From: Brevibacillus reuszeri
GTDB lineage: Bacteria; Bacillota; Bacilli; Brevibacillales; Brevibacillaceae
Length of the DNA stretch: 64,000 nt
Assembly (NCBI RefSeq): GCF_002897295.1
Contig: NZ_BEXF01000005.1
Coordinates: forward strand, 186,001-250,000
Reading direction: 5' to 3'
Shown here in pieces: positions 35,427-42,337 of this stretch. The notes under the pieces are model-generated. The model was not told where the DNA came from, did no database searches, and saw only the letters and a program-made list of their open reading frames with translations. The translations under genes and the position numbers were made by a program. Position 1 is the stretch's first letter. Every line of letters begins with the position of its first letter.

Positions 35427-35753
35427 AGCCAAAATGACGATATCATGATTGACCCTATAACAGTAGATGAAGGCGAATACACTACCTATGGTCATCTACT
35501 AATTTTTACTCTGACTTTACATGCAGACTCATTAATTGATCGGATGGAGCTGGACTCAATCACCTTAGCTGATGACTTTGCAGATATGCAAATTGCGCAA
35601 ATAAGGTACGAGCCTGGGGAAAAATTTATTCTTCTAACGCTTTACGGGAAAGTAATTCGAAATGCGAAGATAGGAACGATTACTGTAAAAGGCGAGGTGC
35701 TTAAGAAAGGCAATGACCTCTCTGTTAAGGTACCTGTAAGGTCTGCAAATTAA
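35427..35753 (+). CDS. Candidate alternative 3' exon 1: Ig-like surface-protein domain
   Basis: The frame is open from a TAA at 35415-35417 through the predicted splice site (AAT|AGC) to the stop at 35751. It reads S-QNDDIMIDPITVDEGEYTTYG... and encodes about 108 residues of alternating beta-type sequence (HLLIFTLTLHAD, ILLTLYGKVIRNAKIGTITVKG) like a bacterial Ig-like domain. The first ATG is at 35445 and has no ribosome binding site, so independent translation is unlikely. A terminator follows at 35771. Treat the start as a splice junction, not a start codon; this is inference. Confidence 0.6.
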   Translation, partial: SQNDDIMIDPITVDEGEYTTYGHLLIFTLTLHADSLIDRMELDSITLADDFADMQIAQIRYEPGEKFILLTLYGKVIRNAKIGTITVKGEVLKKGNDLSVKVPVRSAN

Positions 35754-35770
35754 CTATACAACCATCAACG

Positions 35771-35800
35771 GCCCTCGGGAGATCTTGAGGGTATTTTTTC
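35771..35800 (+). terminator. Terminator of exon module 1
   Basis: ccctcggga/tcttgaggg stem then TTTTTT; closely similar to the terminator of module 3. Confidence 0.85.
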
Positions 35801-35849
35801 ATCCTGACAGTGAGCCAGCCTCAAACCGATCAAAGCTGTTGATCGACCC

Positions 35850-36012
35850 AACTTTAGTTAGGTTACAAGCTGAGAGAGAATTGGTACGATATAAGCGCCC
35901 ATTGTAAAACAATCATTTTTACCGTTGATAGAACGCCGTGTGCGATGAAAATCGCCCGCACGGTGTAGGCTCGTTATAAAACCGATAAAGAGAAAGGTTA
36001 TAAGACGAGAAT
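35850..36012 (+). ncRNA. Group II intron domain V-VI unit, copy 2
   Basis: Domain V is 35933-35966, identical in fold to copy 1. At the loop-closing pair it has U-A instead of U-G (GAAAA at the loop), a change that keeps pairing. Domain VI (35968-36009) has ctcgt/acgag at its base: both arms changed relative to copies 1 and 3 (ctcga/tcgag), a compensatory change. Intron predicted to end at 36012. Confidence 0.85.
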
Positions 36013-36336
36013 AGCGGACCACTGGTACCACCAACAGTAGCGCCAGATTTGACTGATAATTTTATGGGAATGCCACTGGAATTTACATTTGTTGAGAATC
36101 TGGATTGGCGATTAAAAATCCAAAGTGTTGAGTGGAGTTCCGATAATGGAGCGAATTATAATCAAATGCTTTTTACTCCAATGCCAGGTAAAATTAGCAC
36201 GATATCATTCCTACCTCTTGGACTCAACAAAATAAGGATTAAGGCCGCTGGATACGCGGATGTAGAATTTGATCAGCTAATTACATTTCCAGGACCACCA
36301 TTACCGCCAGTTCCGCCAGTATTTCCAACTCCATAA
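36013..36336 (+). CDS. Candidate alternative 3' exon 2: Shr/DUF1533-like surface domain with Pro-rich ends
   Basis: Open frame from TAA 36001-36003 through GAC GAG AAT|AGC to the stop at 36334, in the same phase as copies 1 and 3. It begins S-GPLVPPTVAPDLTDNF, a Pro/Val/Thr linker, then LTDNFMGMPLEFTFVENLDWRLKIQSVEW ... LGLNKIRIKAAGYADVEFDQ, the layout of the DUF1533/hemoglobin-interacting (Shr) domain, and ends in a Pro-rich tail PPLPPVPPVFPTP. Possible TTG (36049) and ATG (36064) starts have no ribosome binding site. About 107 residues. Confidence 0.6.
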   Translation, partial: SGPLVPPTVAPDLTDNFMGMPLEFTFVENLDWRLKIQSVEWSSDNGANYNQMLFTPMPGKISTISFLPLGLNKIRIKAAGYADVEFDQLITFPGPPLPPVPPVFPTP

Positions 36337-36345
36337 CTTGATTTG

Positions 36346-36373
36346 ACCTCACTCTTAGAGTGGGGTTTTTTCC
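36346..36373 (+). terminator. Terminator of exon module 2
   Basis: Nine-base stem acctcactc/gagtggggt with a 3-base loop, then TTTTTT. Confidence 0.85.
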
Positions 36374-36571
36374 TATTCAAATGCTTGTAGATACTCGGTT
36401 CCTAATATTCATCCAAATAAGGAGTTACCTGCTGGCATTTTATCAAAAATGAGTCAATGTAGATTTAGCTTCGCCTAGCCGTATAATCATCTGCGCTTAT
36501 TCTTAGATAAATTACTGGGGAGAAATTAAAGCAATTGACTAGTAATAAGTACCAGTCTGGAATGAAATATG
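36374..36571 (+). other. Non-coding spacer between module 2 terminator and copy 3
   Basis: About 200 AT-rich bases with no convincing open frame, promoter or intron domain that I could recognise. Confidence 0.5.
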
Positions 36572-36734
36572 TTAACTTTGGATAGGTTTCCAGTGAGAGA
36601 AGCTTGGTTAACATGGAGTTGCCCGTTGTGATTTTCCTTCTTACCGTTGATGGAACGCCGTGTGCGATGAAAGTCGCCCGCACGGTGTAGGCTCGAATGA
36701 AACTCTTATGAATAGTAAGGGATAAGTCGAGAAT
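36572..36734 (+). ncRNA. Group II intron domain V-VI unit, copy 3
   Basis: Domain V is 36655-36688 with CGC triad, CC bulge and GAAA tetraloop. Lead sequence from ttaactttggataggttt is nearly identical to copy 1. Domain VI has ctcga/tcgag at its base. Intron predicted to end GAGAAT at 36734. Confidence 0.85.
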
Positions 36735-37007
36735 AGCGTTGTCCCAATTTCAGACTTGAAGGTGGATGGAGCATCCCCATCAGCAGTTGTACTCAGCTTT
36801 AGTAAAGCTGAGGGTGCAACAAACGTAGTTTTGATGCAGTCAATTGATGGCGGAAATAACTGGTCGCCCGCGAATGTGCGTGTAAACAAAGACTCTCTAC
36901 TTGCAATGGTGTTTGGCTTAAAAGGAGGTACGACATACCATTTTCAACTAGTTGTTACAGGTGGAAGTCGAGCCGGGGAGTCGAACGTTGTTTCTGTGTC
37001 CATTTAA
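36735..37007 (+). CDS. Candidate alternative 3' exon 3: fibronectin type III-like domain
   Basis: Open frame from TAA 36723-36725 through GTC GAG AAT|AGC to the stop at 37005. It reads S-VVPISDLKVDGASPSAVVLSFSKA... with GGTTYHFQLVVTGGSRAGESNVVSVSI at the end: the A-strand 'P..L', the B-strand 'V.LS', and the terminal 'Y.F.V.....G.S..S..V.V' of a fibronectin III domain (about 90 residues). The only nearby start codon (TTG 36756) has no ribosome binding site. Same phase as exons 1 and 2. Confidence 0.65.
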   Translation, partial: SVVPISDLKVDGASPSAVVLSFSKAEGATNVVLMQSIDGGNNWSPANVRVNKDSLLAMVFGLKGGTTYHFQLVVTGGSRAGESNVVSVSI

Positions 37008-37023
37008 TGGGAATCCATCAATA

Positions 37024-37052
37024 GCCCTCAGGAGATCCTGAGGGTATTTTTA
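37024..37052 (+). terminator. Terminator of exon module 3
   Basis: Perfect ccctcagga/tcctgaggg stem with 2-base spacer plus T run; the preceding bases (ccatcaa.(g/a)gccctc) match the module 1 terminator, so whole modules were duplicated. Confidence 0.85.
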
Positions 37053-37145
37053 TCACCAAGGTAGTTATGGTATCTCGAGGAAAAGGAATGCGATCGTGTA
37101 AATCTGTTTTTTTTATTCTTTGTTTACTGTTGAATGAGATGATCA

Positions 37146-37197
37146 AATTGCCCATTGTAAGATGAAAGTTGCCTGCACGGTGGAATAAGGTGAGATT
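37146..37197 (+). ncRNA. Decayed group II intron 3' unit, copy 4
   Basis: aaattgcccattgtaa is followed directly by gatgaaagttgcctgcacggtg and then gaataaggtgagattagc. The 5' arm of domain V and most of domain VI are deleted, so this copy cannot fold and should be inactive. Confidence 0.65.
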
Positions 37198-37236
37198 AGC
37201 GAAGTTACTCCACCGACATTGACACCATTACGATAA
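37198..37236 (+). pseudogene. Remnant of a fourth 3' exon
   Basis: AGC GAA GTT ACT CCA CCG ACA TTG continues in the same phase as the other exons and gives S-EVTPPTLTPLR before a stop. The Pro/Thr linker resembles the start of exon 2; the domain itself is missing. Confidence 0.5.
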
Positions 37237-37301
37237 GGCAGGGCAAAAAATTGTAGTGACGACTAATGTACCAGTTGCGAATAAAAAAAGTAAGTGGCAT
37301 A

Positions 37302-37520
37302 CTAGTTTTCGAGTAAAAAATTCCCTAGGCATTGCTCATTGAGATCAGAGTAGATGGAGATAAGGAACTTATCCAAATTTTTCATTTCTCTTTCAAGCGG
37401 TTGAGCAGACGAATAAGCTAAACCATTTAGGAATAAATCAATTCTAATACCCAAAGACTGTTCCCTTAGAAAACCTAGGGGATTTTTTACGGCTTTACTC
37501 TCGAACTTAGTACATTTCAT
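37302..37520 (-). CDS. Hypothetical protein, 72 residues
   Basis: Starts one base after the stop codon of the membrane protein gene upstream on the same strand, so it would rely on re-initiation. Sequence MKCTKFESKAVKNPLGFLREQ... mixed charged/hydrophobic, no family recognised. Could be the remnant of a larger gene. Confidence 0.4.
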   Translation of the reverse strand: MKCTKFESKAVKNPLGFLREQSLGIRIDLFLNGLAYSSAQPLEREMKNLDKFLISIYSDLNEQCLGNFLLEN

Positions 37521-37742
37521 TTATTTGTTGAAGTGGGCAATATACTGGAAAATGCCGATGATAGCAATGAAAAAAAAGATGGCACACACAATACGTACCA
37601 TATCAAAATGAAATTTAGATGGTTCTCCTCGATCGTAAAAAAGAGTACCAAACTTATTCCAAAGCGCGCGAGGATATAAGTCAAGGAAACCAGTAAAAGA
37701 TAGCCAAATAAAATAAAAAAAGAACTCTAAAAACACCCCCAT
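37521..37742 (-). CDS. Small membrane protein, 73 residues
   Basis: Two hydrophobic segments (about 2-19 and 48-66) around a polar loop with LYPRALWNKFG. TAAGGAGGGG precedes the ATG, a strong site. No family recognised. It is divergent from tatC. Confidence 0.6.
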   Translation of the reverse strand: MGVFLEFFFYFIWLSFTGFLDLYPRALWNKFGTLFYDRGEPSKFHFDMVRIVCAIFFFIAIIGIFQYIAHFNK

Positions 37743-37965
37743 ATTTCCCCTCCTTACTGTAATTCTACTGAATAAATGGAGGATTTTTCAAACGTAAAAA
37801 GAAGAATTGACCGCTCATCACAATTTTGTGACGAAAATAGGTTTTTTTTCCCATGACTCTCTACAGTTCGGATCGAACGGTGTAGTATGGACAGGAGCAA
37901 AACGAAAATAGGTAGGTCGATGAAAGAAAACACAACTCGCAGAGTAAATGACAAGGGAGTTCTAT

Positions 37966-38727
37966 ATGAAGGGAAATAATCAGATAGCAGTTGTCAATCA
38001 TCTAGTAGAGCTACGAAACCGAATCATCTGGGTAATCATCGCATTTGTTCTTATATTTGGGGTCGGACTATTTATTGCTGGCCCAATCATCGAGTACTTG
38101 AAACGCAATCCGATTGCTGAGGGCGTGCCAATCATTTCCTTACATCCATCAGATGCATTGCGGGTGTATATGCAGTTTGCAGCTTTAGTTGGTGGGGTAG
38201 GTGCTTTGCCTGTTGCTCTGTATCATATATGGCGATTTGTTTCTGTACGCTTAAGTGCACGAGAACGAAGGGCGACGCTTTACTTTATTCCTGCAGCATT
38301 TTTGCTGTTTGTGATCGGAATTTTGTTCGGGTATTTTATTATTTTTTCGATGATGATGCAGTTTTTGGCTGATCTCTCAAATAGTATGGGAATTACGACA
38401 AAATACGGAATCGGGTCATACTTTGATTTTATGTTTCAATTGGTCGTTCCGATTGGAGCATTGTTCGAGCTTCCGATTGTTGTTATCTTTCTGACGCGGT
38501 TGCGTATATTAAATCCGAAAATACTCTCGAAGATGCGCCGCTTTGCCTATTTTGGTATTGTGGTTGTTACCTTCATTTTGACACCCCCTGAGCTATTAAC
38601 GGAAATACTTGTGACGATTCCCCTGTTGCTATTGTACGAGGTAAGCGTATGGCTATCGAAGGTCATTTATCGGAAGCAACAAAGTGATGATGCAAAACAA
38701 GAGCAAGAACAGGCTGTTACATCGTAA
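37966..38727 (+). CDS. tatC: Sec-independent protein translocase TatC
   Basis: A 253-residue, six-helix membrane protein that binds twin-arginine signal peptides. HLVELRNRIIW is the conserved cytoplasmic N-terminus (HLxELRxR) with its Glu; PIISLHPSDALRVYMQFA is the first periplasmic loop/helix 2; YFIIFSMMMQFL and FTxPE-like ILTPPELLTEIL are helix 4-6 landmarks. ATG 37966 follows AAGGGAG at 6 bases; an ATG six codons earlier lacks a site. No tatA lies next to it, so the partner must be elsewhere. Confidence 0.95.
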   Translation: MKGNNQIAVVNHLVELRNRIIWVIIAFVLIFGVGLFIAGPIIEYLKRNPIAEGVPIISLHPSDALRVYMQFAALVGGVGALPVALYHIWRFVSVRLSARERRATLYFIPAAFLLFVIGILFGYFIIFSMMMQFLADLSNSMGITTKYGIGSYFDFMFQLVVPIGALFELPIVVIFLTRLRILNPKILSKMRRFAYFGIVVVTFILTPPELLTEILVTIPLLLLYEVSVWLSKVIYRKQQSDDAKQEQEQAVTS

Positions 38728-38748
38728 TAGAAAGCAAGGAGTATTATG

Positions 38749-38774
38749 GAGCTGCCTTTGCAGCTTCTTTTTTG
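38749..38774 (+). terminator. Terminator of tatC
   Basis: agctgc/gcagct stem with 4-base loop and TTCTTTTTTG. Confidence 0.8.
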
Positions 38775-38867
38775 TTACTAGTAAAGCATGTATCATTTGA
38801 AATGATTGTGAAACTCGCGTGATTATCTGTTAAAATATGGTTATTCCATTTAAGAAGGTGAAGCAAT

Positions 38868-39200
38868 CTGAGCACAGTAACGCTGCCCGCATGGTTTTGG
38901 ATTACGTATTACTTGATTCTGCTGCTTACCATTGTTGCTTCGATTGGTTGCCTTTTTCACAGAAGAATGATTCGCTTTTCTCTCCTCACTGCTATGTTTG
39001 CTATTACAGTTCCTGTCGTTAGTCTGTTGAATAGTATCGGGAGACCAGAAGGGAAAAATGAATTTGAGCACCTGATACAACAGTTGGCGAACATGGAAAT
39101 ATGGTCGCTTTATGTATGGATCGGCTATGCATGTATTCTGCTCTGGTGGATTTACCTTTTCAAAAATTACAAAAATGGGAAGCCAATAAAAAGCAGCTAA
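38868..39200 (+). CDS. Small membrane protein with apparent CTG start
   Basis: About 110 residues with three hydrophobic segments (WFWITYYLILLLTIVASIG, FSLLTAMFAITVPVVSLL, LYVWIGYACILLWWIYLF). The frame opens at 38862 and has no ATG, GTG or TTG before helix 1 is half passed (TTG 38913). A CTG at 38868 has AAGAAGGTG 7 bases upstream and gives a complete first helix, so a CTG start is proposed. No family recognised. The next gene follows 20 bases downstream. Confidence 0.5.
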   Translation: MSTVTLPAWFWITYYLILLLTIVASIGCLFHRRMIRFSLLTAMFAITVPVVSLLNSIGRPEGKNEFEHLIQQLANMEIWSLYVWIGYACILLWWIYLFKNYKNGKPIKSS

Positions 39201-39220
39201 GAGAGACTGGAGGATATAAA

Positions 39221-39772
39221 ATGAAGTACAAACGAACCACGCTTACTCTCTTATTGCTGATCGGTGCACTGCCTTTTTTCATTTCTGAATACCAAGCCTC
39301 TTATTCTCATCCAATCGATGCACTCATGAATTCAAGCATTAAACAAACAGATGAGATCTATCAGGTAAAGCAAGTGATTGTATCATCGAAAAGAAATGAT
39401 GAGGTCATTTTCTTTTATCTAAATAATGATGAATCAATTACAGCTGCTTTCGTTTCCAAAGGCTTGTTCGGTTGGAAGAACGGACTTCAGGTCACTGGAT
39501 CATCGAGCAAAATCTCTGAAGTAGAAGCAGACCAATATGCGAAAAGTCATATATCTGTTTCAAATCGTATAAAATTTGGTTTGATTGCTTCATCCGACAT
39601 TGCAGATATTCGTGTGGATGAGGAGCAAGCTACTATTTTACCACTTGATTTCTATGTCAACAGCAGCTTACCTAAGAAAAAAATCAAATTGTGGTATGCC
39701 ATCTCCGATGAATTTAGCCAGAATAGCAAGCTGGAATTTATTAACGCGCAGGGCGAAATTATGGTCGAATAA
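39221..39772 (+). CDS. Exported or membrane-anchored hypothetical protein
   Basis: 183 residues: a basic start (MKYKR) and hydrophobic segment (TLTLLLLIGALPFFI) act as signal or anchor, then a soluble domain with alternating beta pattern (VIFFYLNNDESITAAFVSK, FGLIASSDIADIRVDEEQA). GGAGG precedes the ATG at 39221. Probably co-transcribed with the membrane gene upstream. No family recognised. Confidence 0.65.
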   Translation: MKYKRTTLTLLLLIGALPFFISEYQASYSHPIDALMNSSIKQTDEIYQVKQVIVSSKRNDEVIFFYLNNDESITAAFVSKGLFGWKNGLQVTGSSSKISEVEADQYAKSHISVSNRIKFGLIASSDIADIRVDEEQATILPLDFYVNSSLPKKKIKLWYAISDEFSQNSKLEFINAQGEIMVE

Positions 39773-39823
39773 GAAGACTAAATGCGTAGCATTGCCGATT
39801 GGGAATCGAGAGGAAATGATTAA

Positions 39824-40222
39824 ATGCTTATTCATGTCGATGTGGTTTATGTCCTACTCTATGATCAGGAAACAGACAAAGTCCTAGCAGTGCACAATGA
39901 ACAGTTTTGGAGTCTTCCAGGTGGCAAGAGAGAGCACGGTGAGATGCTGAAGGATGCGGCAATTCGTGAAGTAAAAGAAGAAACAGGACTAGATGCTCAT
40001 GTTTTTGATATTGTCCATGTCAGTGAAAAAGTGATCAACGATCATCACGTGACCTTTCTTACATTTCGAGGTGAGATAACAGGGGGAGTAATAGGGACAA
40101 CAGATTCAGAGATTCGAGAGATAAAATGGCTGTCATTGGATGAGGCAGAGGAACTGATGCCGTATTTGGGCAAGGTTCGTGAACTGTTGGAAAACCATGC
40201 GAATTACGAAGTGGAAATGTAG
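39824..40222 (+). CDS. NUDIX hydrolase
   Basis: A 132-residue pyrophosphohydrolase. The Nudix box GX5EX7REUXEEXGU is complete as GKREHGE...AIREVKEETGL (about residues 32-54), with the metal-binding Glu residues. The rest (LPGG before, IREIKWLSLDEAEELMPY after) is typical of MutT-like proteins acting on nucleotides or alcohol pyrophosphates. Substrate unknown. A bidirectional terminator follows. Confidence 0.9.
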   Translation: MLIHVDVVYVLLYDQETDKVLAVHNEQFWSLPGGKREHGEMLKDAAIREVKEETGLDAHVFDIVHVSEKVINDHHVTFLTFRGEITGGVIGTTDSEIREIKWLSLDEAEELMPYLGKVRELLENHANYEVEM

Positions 40223-40246
40223 GTAAGCATTCAAGAACCAGCACTA

Positions 40247-40284
40247 AAAACCTCGTAACCCGATTAAAGTCTACGAGGTTTTTG
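40247..40284. terminator. Bidirectional terminator between NUDIX and DUF4269 genes
   Basis: aaaacctcgta/tacgaggtttt stem with A and T runs on both sides. Confidence 0.8.
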
Positions 40285-40846
40285 TTTTTCCAAAACGCGC
40301 AAACAACTCAGAATCGGAAAGGGCTTCCAAGTCCAAGAGAGCCTCGTACGGATCGTCACCTGGTATTTGAAAATAACGGGCAAAGGCTGGTTCCGTTTTC
40401 GTTCCTTTCTCTTTTAATTGTCGAATTTCACGATAAGCGTCCTGACCACCTACTGTCAATAAACGTGCTTCCATATCCATGTGGCGATAAGCATTTTGCT
40501 TGAGAACGGGAACAGGCTGCGCGAATATTTCAAAGAAAAAGCCAGCGGCATAAAAAGAGATGACGCTTGTCTGGATGTTCGAGACGATCAGGCGCATCTC
40601 CGTGTAATCTTTATGCCCTCCGAAATTCGCACGTACTTTTGATTCCAAATGATCGAGATCATGACATTCACAAATAATATCAAGATCACTGCCTGAAACA
40701 TCGATGTCTAAAGGAATCGTACCCGCGAGCACAGGTGTGTAGGGTTGAAGAAGCTCCATGATTCTCGTTTCGGCTATCGCTTGCCAAGCTTGCTGCTGGC
40801 GAACAGTACCTGTACGTAAATAAGTCAGATCATGCCAGTTTCTCAA
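40271..40846 (-). CDS. DUF4269 family protein, nucleotidyltransferase-like
   Basis: A 191-residue protein. GTIPLDIDVSGSDLDIICEC (about 42-61) has the Gly/Ser-Asp-x-Asp pattern of the polymerase-beta-like nucleotidyltransferase fold, and the rest (FFFEIFAQPVPVLKQNAYRHM, GTKTEPAFARYFQIPGDDPYEALL) matches DUF4269 as I know it. Function unknown. TCTTGAGAAAC region precedes the ATG; the first residues MRNWHDLTYL are family-typical. Confidence 0.75.
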   Translation of the reverse strand: MRNWHDLTYLRTGTVRQQQAWQAIAETRIMELLQPYTPVLAGTIPLDIDVSGSDLDIICECHDLDHLESKVRANFGGHKDYTEMRLIVSNIQTSVISFYAAGFFFEIFAQPVPVLKQNAYRHMDMEARLLTVGGQDAYREIRQLKEKGTKTEPAFARYFQIPGDDPYEALLDLEALSDSELFARFGKTKTS

Positions 40847-40987
40847 GAGAGTACCTCCATTTCAACAATTAAAGGAATGGAATGATTCAAGGAAGTGGGG
40901 CTGCAACAGTTAATTGTAACGGTGTGAGTGATAGAGTGCAACGAATTAGCAAGTCACTCGTATATGTAACAGAGAGGAGTGCAGAGA

Positions 40988-41473
40988 ATGGATATTGTTC
41001 TTTGGATTATTGTCATCGCGTTGTTTGTCTTGAGCATCGCAGGAATTTTCTTGCCTGTACTGCCGGATACGATTCTGCTTTGGGGAGGATTTTTGCTCTA
41101 TCACTTTTTCATCGCTGACCCTGGAGCAGGCTTACCCGCTTCGTTTTGGTGGGGGATGGCCGTACTGAGTGTACTTTTGTATGGAGCGGATTTGCTGACC
41201 AATATGTTCTTCGTAAAAAAATACGGTGGCTCCAAATGGTCGTCTATGGCTGCTGTGATAGGAATTATTTTAGGCATCTTCTTATTTCCGCCATTCGGGA
41301 TGTTGATCATGCCATTTGTACTGGTCGTATTGGTTGAACTACTCATACAGAAACAGTCCCTAGAAAAAGCGATCAGAGCGGGATTTGGCTCTTTAATTGG
41401 TTTTTTAGGGAGCGCCGTTGTCAAGGTCGTGCTGCAGGTTGCCATGATTATTTGGTTTTTCATTGCGAAGTAG
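40988..41473 (+). CDS. DUF456 family membrane protein
   Basis: A 161-residue membrane protein with four to five helices. LSIAGIFLPVLPDTILLWGGFLLY and GADLLTNMFFVKKYGGSKWS, then the glycine-rich IGIILGIFLFPPFGMLIMPFVLVVLVELL, are DUF456 hallmarks. Function unknown. ATG 40988 has AGAGAGGAG at 10 bases; a GTG at 40979 is too close. Confidence 0.85.
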   Translation: MDIVLWIIVIALFVLSIAGIFLPVLPDTILLWGGFLLYHFFIADPGAGLPASFWWGMAVLSVLLYGADLLTNMFFVKKYGGSKWSSMAAVIGIILGIFLFPPFGMLIMPFVLVVLVELLIQKQSLEKAIRAGFGSLIGFLGSAVVKVVLQVAMIIWFFIAK

Positions 41474-41528
41474 AGATGAGCAGAGGGCTAGGGCTGGTAG
41501 TAACGGCATACTTTAATCGTTGTAAAAA

Positions 41529-41560
41529 CAAAAAGGACAGCCTCGGCTGCCCTTTTTTTA
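41529..41560. terminator. Terminator between DUF456 gene and lexA
   Basis: aaaaaggacagcc/ggctgcccttttttt stem, 2-base loop with one mismatch, serving both convergent genes. Confidence 0.75.
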
Positions 41561-42181
41561 GTGAATGAGTCTGTACACACCAATTACTTTACCCAGAATG
41601 GAAACGTTCTCCAAAATGATCGGCTCCATGGTCGCGTTTTCTGGCTGGAGACGGAAGTGATTCTTTTCTTTGAAAAATCTCTTAACGGTCGCTTCATCCT
41701 CTTCCGTCATCGCAACGACGATATCACCGTTATTCGCAACATGCTGCTGACGTACAATTACGTAATCGCCATCCAGAATACCTGCATCGATCATGCTATT
41801 CCCGGAGATGCGAAGCATGTACACCTTGTCCGATGTCACGATGTTTTCTGGCAGAGGGAAGTATTCTTCTACATCCTCGATCGCCGTAATAGGCAGACCT
41901 GCTGTAACTTTACCGATTACTGGCACACGAACAACGGAGTCTTCAAAATTGTCTTGAAAACGATCTTCTTCGGAGAGGAGCTCGATTGCACGAGGCTTGG
42001 TAGGGTCTCTGCGAATAAGTCCCTTCTTTTCAAGACGTGCCAGATGCCCGTGGACGGTAGAACTGGAAGCGAGTCCGACAGCTTCGCCAATTTCTCGTAC
42101 GGAAGGCGGATATCCCTTGTCGCGAACTTCTTTTCGAATAAAATCGATTATGGCTTGCTGCCTGCTGGATAATTTCGACAT
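41558..42181 (-). CDS. lexA: SOS repressor LexA
   Basis: A 207-residue repressor. The winged helix domain has [30 protein letters not shown] (residues 27-56). The self-cleavage site is Ala94-Gly95 (TAGLP), with catalytic Ser129 (GNSMID) and Lys167 (TVKRFF). It represses the SOS regulon until RecA* triggers autocleavage. ATG 42181 lies 6-7 bases after GAGGTG. The divergent yneA promoter shares the intergenic region with four SOS boxes. Confidence 0.97.
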   Translation of the reverse strand: MSKLSSRQQAIIDFIRKEVRDKGYPPSVREIGEAVGLASSSTVHGHLARLEKKGLIRRDPTKPRAIELLSEEDRFQDNFEDSVVRVPVIGKVTAGLPITAIEDVEEYFPLPENIVTSDKVYMLRISGNSMIDAGILDGDYVIVRQQHVANNGDIVVAMTEEDEATVKRFFKEKNHFRLQPENATMEPIILENVSILGKVIGVYRLIH

Positions 42182-42201
42182 ATAAGACACCTCTATTTTC
42201 T

Positions 42202-42215
42202 CGAACATGTTTTCC
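42202..42215. promoter_or_regulatory. SOS box 1 (lexA-proximal, imperfect)
   Basis: CGAACATGTTTTCC resembles CGAAC-N4-GTTCG with one half weakened. Confidence 0.5.
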
Positions 42216-42244
42216 TATATTATACCATGGGAGCTTGCGTTCGA

Positions 42245-42258
42245 CAAACATAAGTTCG
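42245..42258. promoter_or_regulatory. SOS box 2
   Basis: CAAACATAAGTTCG; one mismatch in the left half-site. Confidence 0.7.
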
Positions 42259-42267
42259 ATTATTTTG

Positions 42268-42297
42268 TTGACATGAACGTATGTTCTCATTTATGAT
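42268..42297 (+). promoter_or_regulatory. yneA promoter with SOS box 3 in its spacer
   Basis: TTGACA (42268-42273), 18-base spacer, TATGAT (42292-42297). TGAACGTATGTTCT at 42274-42287 keeps both half-sites and fills the spacer, ideal for LexA repression. Confidence 0.8.
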
Positions 42298-42311
42298 GAA
42301 AACAAGAACGA

Positions 42312-42325
42312 GGAACGTATGTTTG
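42312..42325. promoter_or_regulatory. SOS box 4 (in the yneA leader)
   Basis: GGAACGTATGTTTG, one mismatch, 12 bases before the yneA start. Confidence 0.65.
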
Positions 42326-42337
42326 CAGGGGGGGATT

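Larger units (their letters stand above)
35263..37236 (+). repeat. Tandem array of group II intron 3' ends with alternative 3' exons
   Basis: Four modules in the same orientation. Each consists of about 80 bases of shared lead sequence (aactttggataggtt-like, then ttgcccattgt and ccgttgat), a 34-base domain V, a domain VI hairpin ending cgagaatagc, an open reading frame in constant phase, and in three modules an intrinsic terminator. Modules are roughly 590, 720, 500 and (decayed) 200 bases apart or long. Domains I-IV and a 5' exon are not found adjacent on the plus strand. Domain V identification rests on its exact 34-base fold; exon assignment rests on phase conservation and lack of start signals. 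Confidence 0.8.

Noticed and set aside
35445..37007. The three exon frames as independent small genes
   Set aside because: None has a ribosome binding site near its first possible start (ATG 35445, TTG 36049, TTG 36756), and each frame is open further upstream exactly to the predicted splice site.
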